From the NCBI GenBank assembly GCA_964017065.1, contig OZ024791.1:3667410-3731409 (forward strand): a stretch of 64,000 nt of DNA. Reading direction: 5' to 3'. The notes beneath the pieces are model-generated. The model was not told the origin of the DNA, made no database searches, and saw only the letters and a program-made list of their open reading frames with translations. Shown here piece after piece: positions 24,140-33,302 of the stretch (the first letter of the stretch is position 1; every line of letters begins with the position of its first letter). Source of the stretch: Haliclona indistincta. Lineage: Eukaryota > Porifera > Demospongiae > Haplosclerida > Chalinidae. The position numbers and the translations under genes were made by a program.

Positions 24140-24419
24140 GGGAGGTGGTAAAACCAGGAACGGAGAAATGGGGAATAAGAAACGAAAACGAGGAAATGAA
24201 CAACTTTCCCGAGCTAAGCTGGTTTAGGACGACCCTCCCGACGATCCTTAGGCTTACCAAGGGCCGAAGGCCCGGTTTAGGACTACCCTCCCGACTTTGC
24301 GCAGTTAGGCGAAGGTTTTAGGGTCTTGAGTTTAGCAGTTTCTAGTGCAATAATGGCGCCATTTCTTCATTTCCTCGCTTCCGTTTCTCATTTCCCCGTT
24401 CCTGGTTTTACCACCTCCC
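24140..24419. mobile_element. 280-bp Mutator-like MITE inside TE3
   Basis: Inverted ends GGGAGGTGGTAAAACCAGG and its complement extend ~60 bp. A 9-bp direct repeat TACACAATG lies at 24131-24139 and 24420-24428. Removing the element and one repeat rejoins the TE3 reading frame exactly, proving it is an insertion. Long inverted ends plus 9-bp duplication suggest a Mutator-type transposase in trans. The centre contains two copies of a ggtttaggacgaccctcccga-like phrase (24221-24242 and 24273-24294). Confidence 0.9.
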
Positions 24420-24425
24420 TACACA

Positions 24426-24680
24426 ATGTGGCTATTGAATAGGTTTGTAAGACCTCACTTTGCAGCTGGTGCCACTTCTGTACAAGTTGTTTTTGACACC
24501 CCAGGGTCTCTCCCTGAAACTCCCAAAGAGCTGGAACAAAGGCGTAGAGACAAAGGTGCAGCAGAAACAAGCCATCACCATAGTTGCACTCATTTCAGTA
24601 GTGATTCCAGTGTTCCTTTCCAGTGGCGTAGCATAATTAGCTGCAGAACATGCAAAAAACCTAACATCATAACATAGCAG
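24426..24680 (+). CDS. TE3 segment C: XPG-N-like block
   Basis: The segment continues the frame interrupted by the MITE. It reads FVRPHFAAGATSVQVVFDTPG, then LPETPKELEQRRRDKG. The VVFD aspartate followed by P, K and a basic helix parallels the VFDG...K...R pattern of the FEN1/XPG N-region, where the aspartate binds a catalytic metal. Downstream, CRTCKKPN gives a CxxC pair. The frame is then lost until the next block near 24790. The ORF's initial ATG at 24426 is part of the target duplication, not a start codon. Confidence 0.65.
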
Positions 24681-24759
24681 ATGAAATGCTGTTACTTGTA
24701 CAATAAATTTTGCATGGCGCACAGGAATTCACTACTATTCTGAAATAGCAGGCATTCAC

Positions 24760-25495
24760 CATTTCTTCTAAAAACAAAACAAGAACACTGTGCCCTGCAA
24801 TAACATCCAATGCAGACGAAGCAGATCTATGGGTATGGCTGCACTGTAAACATTCTCAGGGCACAAAAGTTCTAATCTACTCACCAGACACCGATATTTA
24901 TCACATTGGAATGACCAAAATACCATCCGAACTGACCAACAGATGTCAATAATTAGATGTCATCATCCAATTATCAAAATGTTTCACTGAAAATTCTAAA
25001 TTCCTCTATCTGAACAAACTGTTTAGTGCTTCTATACAGATCCTGAGTTAATACCAGTACCAGAGATGATGCGACCGCGTGTCATGCAGGCCATCTACAT
25101 CTCAACTGGCTGTGACTACATCTCATTTTTCCATGGCATTGGAAAAGTCAGCTTTTTAGCCACTTTCTTTAAGCATGCCTCTTTTATAGCTGGAGGTTTA
25201 GAAGACATCACCTACTTATTCTTTGTACGATTGGTTGGTTGCGCCTACTATCGCAAGTATGCCTCAGCATTTGCTTTACAGAGACCTGAAGCCCTCTTTC
25301 ATTCTACTGTTGCCGGTAGCACCTTAGAGAAGCATGTGAAGTGGCTGCAAAGTATACGGAGTACAGTTCACCAACGTGCAGAGAGAGAGTGTGACAGCAT
25401 GCCATCCACAGAAGCATTGGAGCTGCACTGGCAGAGGTGTATGTGGGTGATACAATATTGGAAGAGTGCTTTGGACAACAAGATCTCTTTACCAG
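24760..25495 (+). CDS. TE3 segment D: XPG-I and helix-hairpin-like blocks
   Basis: In frames broken by indels: NADEADLWVWLHCKHSQG at about 24805-24860 (E-x-A-D like the EAEA pair of FEN1), KVLIYSPDTDIYHIG at about 24867-24912 (DTD, the next metal ligands), LDVIIQLSKCF at 24950-24990, then an open frame 25066-25495 with VMQAIYISTGCDYISFFHGIGKVSF (GCD plus helix-hairpin glycine-lysine turn as in FEN1 GCDY...GIG). The remainder (LEDITYLFFVRLVG, WQRCMWVIQYWKSAL) is alpha-helical looking. All four acidic ligand positions are present here, unlike in TE1 and TE2. The last codon is split by a predicted intron. Confidence 0.68.
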
Positions 25496-25551
25496 GTAAG
25501 CAACATATAATTATTTACGACTATAAGTATTAACACTGATGTACCTGATAG
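25496..25551 (+). other. predicted 56-bp intron in TE3
   Basis: GTAAG follows ...ttaccag and the intron ends ...ctgatag. Splicing joins the frame as SLPELSISGW, which fits the family pattern LP...GW after the helical region. An unspliced read hits stops at once. The short length suits small metazoan introns. Confidence 0.6.
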
Positions 25552-25813
25552 AACTGTCAATTTCTGGATGGAGAAGAGATGAAGTTGATGGGAGGCTGGA
25601 GGTTCACTGGGAAGTCGAACAAAACGTGCACAAGGCACAGGCCTCTGTAGACTTTATGTTGTCAGGTATGTGATGATTGCTGCATGTGCTGAATACTGGT
25701 TGTCAAATCTGATGTTTTATGCAGGTGTAAAAGTGGATGCTCAACAAAGCGATGCTCTTGTCAGAGGAAAGAGAGAGTGTGTGGACCAAGTTGTCATTGC
25801 TACAATTGTAGTA
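25552..25813 (+). CDS. TE3 segment E: C-terminal CXC-type cysteine tail
   Basis: First part: GWRRDEVDGRLEVHWEVEQN and ASVDFML up to 25665. After a predicted 59-bp intron (GTATG at 25666 to GCAG at 25724) a cysteine-rich stretch follows, CKSGCSTKRCSCQRK then CGPSCHCYNC, ten or more cysteines in about 28 residues. The spacing resembles CXC/Tesmin-like zinc-binding, DNA-binding tails. The cysteine frame is one base out of register with the spliced frame, so a small deletion is present. The tail is interrupted just after YNC by the element at 25814. Confidence 0.65.
25666..25724 (+). other. predicted 59-bp intron in TE3
   Basis: GTATGTG donor after ...ttgtcag and TTTTATGCAG acceptor separate the VDFML block from the cysteine tail. 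The acceptor has a pyrimidine-rich tract. Assignment rests on coding continuity on both sides. Confidence 0.55.
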
Positions 25814-26866
25814 CTGCAGTTTGCAAGTTGGTTGTCATAGTCAATGGTTCATGCTTGATAGTGTGGTTAGCACGGTTGATACAGTGTGGTTAACCTTAGC
25901 CATACATGGCTTCTCTGCATTACGCAATATATATTTTGTGTCGTTTTACGAAGTAATTAGACGGAAAATATGCTCCCGACAATGCATGACGTAGCATGAT
26001 GTCATTGTGTGGTAGGGTATTTAAGGTGTGGGTTAGTTAATGTAGTCATTCTAGGGTTGTGCATTTCGCCACTCAGTTAATTCCCACCCTCCCGCCCCTT
26101 CTGAAGTTATTACCTCAGCTATTATCAGATTGTTCCAGGATTCAGAGACAGGAGAACAGATGTTTCTGTAGTAGTACTGTAGTGTAATAGTGCTGGTGTT
26201 TGCTGTTCCAAAATGTTATTTATATCTATACAGAATGGTTCCAGAGAAGCAACGGAGAGAATCTTGAACTTATAGAGTAGTTCATTTCTCGAGCTGACGT
26301 TAGTAATGGGTTTTCCCAGAGTTTTTTCTCAAAAAGCTTTAGGTCTCTCTGGGTTTTTCCCTTGATTAGCGTTGGGCCGCGCTAATCATAAATTTAATTT
26401 GTGCGTTTAGGTGGCCCCAGCTCATCGGTGTCGTTGTGATTGTGTGGTTGGTTGTAAAGTGTTGTGAAGATTATATGCGTTTACAGTGGCGTGCACAGCA
26501 GCCCTGACACACTATGAGTGAAGTGCATGTGCTGGGTGCATGTCGGGTGTGTGCATGCTTAGTTACATGGCGGGAGCGTTATCACATGAGTCTGATAGCA
26601 CATGCTCTAATTCTTGTGCGTTATCACAAGCAAGCTCGAGCTGTGTTTACTGTGGTGCAGTGGCTGTGCAAGATTGGTTCCAACAGAAGCAGCTTGCTAA
26701 TAGCGATGGAATTGGAATTAGAGCGTATGCTCTCAGACTCACGTGATAATGATTGCGTAATACAGAGAAGCCATGTATGGCTAAGGTTAACCACACTGTA
26801 TCAACCGTGCTAACCACACTATCAAGCATGAACCATTGACTATGACAACCAACTTGCAAACTGCAG
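25814..26866. mobile_element. 1.05 kb element with 118-bp terminal inverted repeats
   Basis: Left arm 25814-25930 and right arm 26750-26866 are reverse complements with a single mismatch seen in the checked stretch (gcag against acag). Ends are CTGCAGTTTGCAAG and complement, with TA on each side (25812-25813, 26867-26868). The insertion splits the TE3 cysteine tail. The interior includes a copy of dispersed repeat R3 (25925-26075) and otherwise nothing coding. Confidence 0.85.
25925..26075. repeat. dispersed repeat R3, copy 1
   Basis: About 150 bp starting tatattttgtgtcgttttac are nearly identical to 46990-47150 in the same orientation, with only a few substitutions. It contains a tatttaag TATA-like box at about 26038. 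It could be a promoter-bearing end of a retroelement; nothing beyond the repeat supports that. Confidence 0.75.
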
Positions 26867-26867
26867 T

Positions 26868-27076
26868 AATGTGCATCAGAGACAAACACCAAGCACCATA
26901 CGGAAGAGTTGGAGGTTATAGAACTGATCAGTGCAGAGAAGGAGATCGATGAAGAGTACGTTGAAGATAGTGACGATAATGATAATGATGAGGAATACCT
27001 GAGACTAGACAGAGAAGTTGATGATATTATGAAGTTTGTTTTGGAGAAGAAAGTGATGATGAAGATGAATCTTGAC
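26868..27076 (+). CDS. TE3 segment F: acidic C-terminus
   Basis: After the nested element comes EELEVIELISAEKEIDEEYVE, DSDDNDNDEEY and REVDDIMKFV in one frame. With a one-base shift the end reads GEESDDEDES followed by a stop at about 27074. A strongly acidic tail ending in D/E/S is typical of the family as I recall it. The open frame as it stands continues to 27127 only because of the frameshift. Confidence 0.55.
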
Positions 27077-27635
27077 TATTTGTCTGTTGCGGCCCTCTGG
27101 CGCTGCCACTTTATGTTCATCAAATAATTATTTTACTATCAAATATACACTGTACATGTGTATCTCATATTAAAATTGTACGCTGGCCATAGGACTGAAA
27201 CACCACATCACGACTGTAGAGTAACAGTTGACTTCTCATGGTCATAGAGACGGTAGCCTTTCTTGGTTGAACCATATCCCAGGAAGGTGCATTGCTTGGC
27301 CTTAGGGTCGAGCTGTGGTTAGCGCATGTGACCAAGCACTAGCTTTAGTATCGCCGCCATATGGATCATGGAGAACACAAAATTTATCTGGAGTCTTCGA
27401 AGAACGGTAAGCTCGTATAGGATCACCATTCTGCACTTGCCAAATAATTATAACCGCCCTACAGGTCTACAAACAAGTGTGGGCGGGGCTCATATGCACT
27501 GCATGCATGCATGCGTAGGCGACCTGATATGTAGAGCATAACAATTATTTTTAGTTACAAGTTTGAAATAGTTAATAATAAAGAAAAGTCATCAACAACA
27601 AAAACTAAAGCAATGGTGGAAACAAAACCACTGCT
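27077..27635. other. spacer without recognised features
   Basis: No gene or element ends seen. A short gcatgcatgcatgcatgc run occurs at about 27493-27512. Confidence 0.6.
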
Positions 27636-28068
27636 TGGTCACGTGCGTATTGCGCAAGCACAATAATGGCGTCTAACACTTAGCTGACAATGGATCACGA
27701 TTGAGAAATCGCGGAATTTATATCGCCGTTACGCTAAAAACGAAGTTCAAAAGGCACCTGCCAGGAGAATTTCACGACTGTTCGTGGGTGTTTTGGTCTC
27801 GGCACTGCTCGCTTAAAGGCGCTAGGTGTGCTGAAGAAGAAAGAAAAAAGGAAAGAAAGAAGAAATCGAAGATGACAAAATTCGATTTTCACCGTTTCCA
27901 GGTTCGTCACTTTAGTAACAATTTCGAGCAATCTCCTTGCTACGTAAGATGGGGCAATGCCAGATAGCAGATCTAAGTGTCTTTGGACGTATAAAATTCA
28001 TCACCAGGCGAAATATCAGCGTTTGAACACTAATACATTGTATGTAGCCGCCATCTTGTTTTCTCGTT
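27636..28068. repeat. dispersed repeat R2, copy 1
   Basis: About 430 bp recur at 39572-40003 in direct orientation with scattered substitutions and indels. The right end runs gccgccatcttgttttctcg then TTCAACCCTA (TTCATCCCTACA in copy 2). The ATCCCTACA end recurs at 33760-33773 and 35020-35035, so R2 probably belongs to a DNA-element group with TGTAGGGAT termini. A purine tract (gaagaagaaagaaaaaagg) is present near 27831. No coding. Confidence 0.8.
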
Positions 28069-28090
28069 CAACCCTATATACACCACTAGC

Positions 28091-28617
28091 TTGGGCAGCA
28101 TCTCGGAATTCGACCCAGGGAAAGAAGAATGGCAGCAGTATGCTAAACGCCTAGACCACTCCTTTACAGCGAACGAGATAACAGATGCTAAAAAGAAGAA
28201 AGCAGTCTTCCTCTCTGTGCTTGGACTGTCAACCTACAAGCTGCTGACGAATCTAATCGCGCCAGCTGAACCAGATACCAAGACCTACAAACAGTTGGTG
28301 GACGAGCTAACGAAGCACCACAGTCCGAAGCACTCTGAAGTAGTACAACGTCTCCAGTTCTACTCGCGAGATAGGAAACCAGGAGAATCTGTCTCTATGT
28401 ATGTAGCAGAGTTGCGCTCGATAGCTATCTTCTGCAACTTCGAGGGAACCATGGACAAGATGCTGCGTGACAGACTGGTGGGCGGTATCGGCAACGTGCA
28501 AATTCGGCAACGTGCAAATTCGCCGACGGCTACTCCAGGAGAAAGACTTGACTTTCGCCAAAGCATTGGAGACAGCGCTAAGTTTAGAAGCCGCCGAGAA
28601 GAATGAGAAGACTCTTC
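28091..28617 (+). pseudogene. gypsy 1 gag, frameshifted
   Basis: The capsid-type domain reads from FDPGKEEWQQYAKRL through VVQRLQFYSRDRKPGESV and FEGTMDKMLRDRLVGGI, the usual retrotransposon gag layout ahead of zinc knuckles. A perfect 16-bp tandem duplication (gcaacgtgcaaattcg at 28491-28522) shifts the frame at about residue 135. The original frame resumes as QEKDLTFAKALETALSLE and runs to a stop near 28644. The shift removes the natural link to the nucleocapsid knuckles. Gag proteins assemble the particle in which reverse transcription takes place. Upstream the frame is open without an assured start codon. Confidence 0.85.
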
Positions 28618-28689
28618 AAAACTCCGAGGGAGATATAAAAAACTGACCCTGTGCACAAATTGTCGAAACCAAAAAAAAACAAGATACGC

Positions 28690-29633
28690 CGAAAGCTCCA
28701 CAGCCATGCTATCGGTGCGGGAAGAGCAACCATTCAGCAGCCAATTGTCGTTTCAAGACGGCTAAATGTCACAAGTGTGGACGTATTGGACACATCAAGA
28801 TTGCCTGTCGTGCAAAATCTACTCCGTCAGGACCGTCAGTCAAGTTCGTCCTAGAAGACAAGAACAGTGATGCTGGAGAATACGACTTGTTTGCCATGGA
28901 CTCCGTCCTTGGTCGTTCCCAACCATTCATGGTGGATGTCCACATCGATGCAGTACCAATTTCTATGGAGCTGGACACGGGAGCCTCTTTGTCTATTATG
29001 TCTGCAACAACATTTCATCGCCATTGGCCTGAGAAAGCTCTACAACCTACAATCAGGAAACTAAGAACTTACACGGGAGAGATGCTGGACATCGCTGGAA
29101 CAGTACAAGTTAACGTGCAACATGGAGCTAACTGTGCTGAGGATCTACCACTTATGATCGTGGATACGGATGGTCCTACTCTCCTGGGCAGGAACTGGTT
29201 GAGCAGTCTACACCTGGACTGGAGTGAGCTACACAGACTTCACGATGGTGCACTAGAGGAGGTACTTCGCAAACACTCAGGTGTCTTTCAAGAGGACCTG
29301 GGGACCCTCAAGGACACGCAAGTGAAAATACATGTTGACCCTTATGTATCTCCCAAATTCTGTAGTGCTAGACCAGTTCCATATGCTATGCGCCCCTTGG
29401 TGGACAAAGCTCTGGACAAACTGGTGGCACAGAACGTCATTGAACCTATTCAATTCTCAGACTGGGCTGCTCCAATTGTTCCAGTACTCAAGTCAGATAA
29501 GAAGACCGTACGAATCTGCGGAGATTTTTCAGTCACAGTCAATCAAGCCATAAAACTGGATCGTTATCCAATACCAAAGGTGGAGGACTTGTTTGACTGC
29601 AAGGAGGTCAAAGCTTCACGAAAATCAATTTGA
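28690..29633 (+). pseudogene. gypsy 1 nucleocapsid, protease and RT start
   Basis: Two CCHC zinc knuckles lie at about 28703-28806: CYRCGKSNHSAANC and CHKCGRIGHIKIAC. The aspartic protease follows with ELDTGASLSIM (DTG catalytic motif, about 28972-29000) and LLGRNWL. RT begins with FCSARPVPYAMRP, IEPIQFSDWAAPIVPVLK and RICGDFSVTVNQAIK. The ORF ends by frameshift near 29610 (ASRKSI then stop), and the RT frame continues in the next entry. The first knuckles lie before the first ATG of the ORF, in the same frame or a shifted one, consistent with a once-continuous polyprotein. Confidence 0.9.
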
Positions 29634-30820
29634 GTCAAGCCTACCAACAACTAGAGCTGGATGAAGATTCCAAGAAGCTGGTCGTGATCAACACTCATCA
29701 TGGTTTGTTTCATTACAACCGGTTGCTGTTTGGGATCTCATCAGCACCAGGAATATTTCAACGAGTGATGGAACATCTGTTGAAGGACATACCCTCAGTC
29801 GTGGTCTACCTAGACGACATTCTGATCACTGGTCGCACTGATGCAGAACATCTTGCAACACTTGAGAGAGTCCTGGACCAACTCGAGAAGCATGGTCTGC
29901 AGGTGAACAAAAGCAAATGCACTTTCCTAGCTCCATCCATCACCTACCTCGGTCATAAGATCGACAAAGAAGGTCTTCATCCTACTGATGACAAAGTGAA
30001 AGCTGTTCAAGATGCTCCTGCTCCTAAGAATATCCAACAGCTAAATTAAAGCCTACTTGGGTTTGATCAACTACTACAGCAAGTTCATGCCCAACTTAGC
30101 AACTTTGTTGACCCTTTGTATTTCCTTCTCAGGTCATCTACCAAATGGAGGTGGGGTTCTAAAGAGCAAGAAGCCTTCCAAGCAACCAAAGAGCTACTGT
30201 TATCCTCTCAAGTAGTCGTTCACTATTCACCAGAACATGAACTGGTTCTAGCTTGTGATGCATCAGACTATGGTCTCGGAGCAGTTCCATCACATCGATT
30301 TCCCGACGGACAAGAAAGACCGATTGGTTATCACTCACGAACACTCACTCCTGCAGAGCGCAAGTACTCTCAAATAGAGAAAGAGGGACTCGCTTGCACT
30401 GTAGCTGTCAAGAAATTCCACAACTACCTGTTTGGCAGATCGTTCACTATGGTTACAGACCATGGTTACAGACCATGGTTACAGACTATGGTTACAGACC
30501 ATGGTTACAGACCATAAACCATAAACATAAACATGGTCACTATGGTTACAGACCATAAACCACTGACAGCATTGTTCTCAAGGAACAAGACGATTCCATT
30601 ACATGTCTCTGCTCGTATTCAAAGATGGGCTTTGACGCTTGCTTTTTATGACTACAAGCTTGAGTACAAAAAGGGCTCAACTCACAATAATGCAGATGCA
30701 CTCAGCCGACTTCCTCTTCCACAGAGAAGTCCAGAACCAACTCCTCAACCAGCCGAGACAGTTCTACTATTTGAACAACTCCAGAGTTCTCCTGTCACCG
30801 CTGATCATATCAGAAAGTAG
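29630..30820 (+). pseudogene. gypsy 1 RT palm and RNase H
   Basis: The frame from 29630 gives LSQAYQQLELD, LPFGI-like LLFGISSAPGIFQ, the catalytic YLDD in VVYLDDILITG, and GHKIDKEGLHP. A stop near 30047 and shift lead to 30116-30517 with RNase H: VLACDASDYGLGAV, RPIGYHSRTLTPAERKYSQIEKE. Expansion of a short repeat (30443-30556) interrupts TDHKPL, which recurs at about 30551 followed by HNNADALSRLP, the end of RNase H. The order and motifs are clear Ty3/gypsy. Confidence 0.9.
30443..30556. repeat. local tandem expansion in RNase H coding region
   Basis: The phrase atggttacagacc is repeated about six times, with caaac/ataaac variants, where a single TDH codon context is expected. This is replication slippage that breaks the frame. 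Confidence 0.85.
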
Positions 30821-30898
30821 ACAAGGAAAGATCCAGTTCTGTCTCGTGTCCTGCGCTATGTACAACAAGGATGGCCCACAGGCTCAATAAAAGAGGAG

Positions 30899-32092
30899 AT
30901 GCGACCATATTGGCATAAGCGACTGGAACTCTCTAGTCATGATGGTTGTCTACTGTGGGGAAGCCGAGTGCTGGTACCTAAAGCTGGTCAAAATGCTGTG
31001 TTGGATGAACTTCATGAAGCTCATCCAGGTGCTACACACATGAAGCAGATGGCTCGCTCGTTAGTCTGGTGGATTGGAATTGACAAAGACATCGAGACAA
31101 CAGTGAAGACCTGTCTACAATGTCAGAACCATCAGAACTTGCCACCTACTGTTCCATTACATCCATGGACATGGCCTACTAGACCGTGGTCAAGATTACA
31201 TGCTGACTTTGCAGGACCAGTACAAGAGAGCGTGCTACTCATTGTCATCGATGCTCACTCAAAGTGGATCGAGGCACATCCTCTGTCAACAATAACATCC
31301 TTGACTACAAGTCGCTGTTTCAGAAAGATATTTGCCTCGTTCGGTGTTCCAGAATCATTGGTAACAGACAATGGTCCAAGTTTTGTCAGTGAAGAATTTG
31401 AGAAGTTTCTATCAAAAAATGCCGTCAAGCACAAAACTTCTCCTCCGTACCATCCTGCAAGCAATGGATTGGCTGAGAGAGCGGTACAGATTGTGAAGAA
31501 AGGAATCAAGAAGATGAGCTATGGACATCTCCAAGACAAGCTCTCAAGATTTCTCTTTCGCTACCGTAACACACCTCAAAGTACGACTGGATCCACCCCA
31601 GCAGAACTACTCTTGGGTAGGAAGATGCGATCACCAATGGATGTCATTCATCCTGATCTGCAGAGGAAGGTAGAGAATGCTCAAGAGAGACAAATTGAAA
31701 ATCACAGCAAAGGTTCACATTCTCGGACCCTGGAACCAGGAGACACTGTGTCAGCCAATAACTTTGGTCCAGATGCAAAGAAAACACCATGGTTGACAGG
31801 ACAGATTGTCAGTTGTCAGGGATCTCGAGCTTTCCAAGTACAGTTGTCTGATGGGCGTTTGGTTCGACGTCATCTAAACCATCTTAGAAGAAGATCAGCT
31901 TCAAGACAACCTCTGGCTGAATTTGATTGGTCTACCACTCCCCCTGATGAGCCAGCCTTGGAACCAGCTATGATAGGACATGGCTCTTTGCCCGACCCTT
32001 CTCCTGGCACTGCGACACCACCAGCTCGCCGATATCCTGCCAGGGATCGAAGACCTCCTGATCGATACTCTCCTTCTGGATCATCTCAGTAA
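30899..32092 (+). CDS. gypsy 1 integrase
   Basis: 397 residues in one open frame. An HHCC zinc-binding region spans about residues 40-82 (H..H then CLQCQNHQ). The catalytic core shows HADFAGP (D), VTDNGPSFVSEEF (D) and a later E in GLAERAVQIVK, the D,D35E triad. The C-terminal domain has GDTV and QLSDGRLVRRHLNHLRRR, then a proline-rich tail with PARDRRPPDRYSP. It would insert element DNA into the host genome. The start ATG is simply the first in a polyprotein frame; upstream 30820-30899 is frameshifted. The frame is intact despite breaks elsewhere. Confidence 0.93.
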   Translation: MRPYWHKRLELSSHDGCLLWGSRVLVPKAGQNAVLDELHEAHPGATHMKQMARSLVWWIGIDKDIETTVKTCLQCQNHQNLPPTVPLHPWTWPTRPWSRLHADFAGPVQESVLLIVIDAHSKWIEAHPLSTITSLTTSRCFRKIFASFGVPESLVTDNGPSFVSEEFEKFLSKNAVKHKTSPPYHPASNGLAERAVQIVKKGIKKMSYGHLQDKLSRFLFRYRNTPQSTTGSTPAELLLGRKMRSPMDVIHPDLQRKVENAQERQIENHSKGSHSRTLEPGDTVSANNFGPDAKKTPWLTGQIVSCQGSRAFQVQLSDGRLVRRHLNHLRRRSASRQPLAEFDWSTTPPDEPALEPAMIGHGSLPDPSPGTATPPARRYPARDRRPPDRYSPSGSSQ

Positions 32093-32094
32093 TC

Positions 32095-32230
32095 AAGGAG
32101 GGAGAAAACTGTCATGACCTTGTGAACTAATCCTGTATGACCTTAGAACAATACATGATTGTATGAGTCTGTATAAATTGCTGTAATTGCAACAATAAGA
32201 CAGTTGAGTTGAGTTTGAGCCCTGAATATA
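32095..32230 (+). other. polypurine tract and start of 3' LTR of gypsy 1
   Basis: AAGGAGGGAGAAAAC at 32095-32109 precedes TGTCATGACC, a TG-starting LTR. Around 120 bp of probable LTR follows before sequence from another gypsy copy begins near 32232. LTR end not determined. Confidence 0.65.
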
Positions 32231-32231
32231 G

Positions 32232-32545
32232 TTGAGTCACAACACAGTCAAAAAGATTGTTGGATCACAGATGTATCGAATCTGCCTAACAGATGGGAGG
32301 CTCATAACCAGACACATCGTTCATGTTCGAACTGATTATACTCCACCTGCAGCAGAGTTCTCATGGGACACACTCCTATGGATCTACTACCCCCAGTGTC
32401 TGTTCCTCCCAGTGATCCTCCTGCCCCTCCAGCTCCTCCTCCAGCACCAACGCCACCTTCACTACCAACGCCACCTCCACTGACACGTTATCCAAAAAGA
32501 AATCGTCGTCCTGTCGACAGATATGCCCCACTTGTGTCACATTAA
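32232..32545 (+). pseudogene. gypsy 2: integrase C-terminal end
   Basis: In two overlapping frames: VKKIVGSQMYRICLTDGRL, ITRHIVHVRTDY and a proline-rich tail ending in RYPKRNRRPVDRYAP. This parallels the QLSDGRLVRRH...PPDRYSP end of gypsy 1 but is clearly a different copy. A frameshift near 32370 separates the halves. The stop TAA at 32543-32545 overlaps the TTAA target of the next MITE. Confidence 0.85.
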
Positions 32546-33152
32546 GGTGACGGGATACAGTTACACCCCCGCACTTATGAATATAATTAGCATGTAATAC
32601 CAGCAATGTAAAATGGCTGCGATCGATGAGCTACATTTTCGTCGTCAAAATTTGCGAACAGCACTTGCTTGCTATCGGTAAAACCCGAACGTTTCTGTTG
32701 TACAGGGCATTGGACAGGGCCTGAAACTATAAACTTCGCCTAGAAGCCACCTGTTTGTGAGTTATGACGGCAGTTCTCACCAAAATATTAGCCGTTTGGA
32801 GTCTCATAATAACTTTTTGGGCTTTTTCTCTGAAACGACTTACTTGATTACTTGCAAAACATACTCAGGCCCTCGCATGGATACAGAAGTGTCGGTTAGT
32901 GCTAAACTCTTCCATTTCTCCTTCAAAGCGTTCGCAAATTTTGACGACGAAAATAGAATTTCATACCTCTCAAGCTCTGCTTGCTTGCTGCCCAACTTTG
33001 TTGCGTGTTTGCTTAGCTCTTGCACTTATTATGAAGACTAGTCTTTTGTGTGTACATGGATTGCCACTATGACGTTCTAGCGCTCTTCTTTTCGACTCAG
33101 TATTTGTATTTATTTTATGAATAATTAATTAGCCAAACAGTACCCCGTCCCC
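32546..33152. mobile_element. TTAA-flanked MITE with GGTGACGGG ends
   Basis: Ends GGTGACGGGATACAG and CTGT..CCCGTCCCC are inverted with small differences. TTAA sits at 32542-32545 and 33153-33156. Removing it joins gypsy 2's stop codon to its polypurine tract, which verifies the ends. It belongs to the same end-type group as the elements at 17007, 43764 and 61243. No transposase. Confidence 0.85.
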
Positions 33153-33156
33153 TTAA

Positions 33157-33290
33157 GGGGGAGGAAGTGTTACACCTCTGGACATAATTACACCATGATT
33201 GTAATTGATTGCAATAATAAGAACAATCGGTAATAAGTTCTATTATTGCTATTTAAATCAGTGCTGTGTATTTTGAATTATGATTTGAGC
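33157..33290 (+). other. polypurine tract and partial LTR of gypsy 2
   Basis: AAGGGGGAGGAAG just after the MITE is followed by TGTTACACCTC at 33168, a plausible LTR start. The sequence differs from the gypsy 1 LTR. The LTR end is masked by the next inverted-repeat element at about 33303. Confidence 0.6.
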
Positions 33291-33302
33291 CAGCCAGATA
33301 CT

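Larger units (their letters stand above)
21478..27076 (+). pseudogene. TE3: large transposon gene, DUF6589-like plus FEN1/XPG-like nuclease
   Basis: Six recognisable coding segments on the plus strand form one decayed gene interrupted by nested elements at 22007-23018, 24140-24419 and 25814-26866. In order they give: a DUF6589-like region (GDWH motif), a region with AFDR/P-HIGD and LDE-INKD motifs, an XPG-N-like block (PDTVIMKG, then VFDTPG), an XPG-I-like block (DEAD, SPDTD), a helix-hairpin-like block (STGCDYISFFHGIGK), a CXC-type cysteine tail, and an acidic C-terminus. Two predicted short introns lie near the 3' end. Stops and frameshifts occur throughout, so this copy is dead. I know proteins of this layout as multi-copy predicted genes in cnidarians and sponges, which implies a mobile origin. 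Terminal repeats of TE3 itself were not found. Confidence 0.75.
28091..32109 (+). mobile_element. Ty3/gypsy element 1, 5' LTR missing
   Basis: Gag, nucleocapsid, protease, RT, RNase H and integrase follow in the Ty3/gypsy order (integrase after RNase H) on the plus strand, ending with a polypurine tract and an LTR start (32095-32110). No matching LTR lies upstream; repeat R2 abuts the gag start, so the 5' end is lost. Several frameshifts and a local repeat expansion make it non-functional. Confidence 0.93.
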
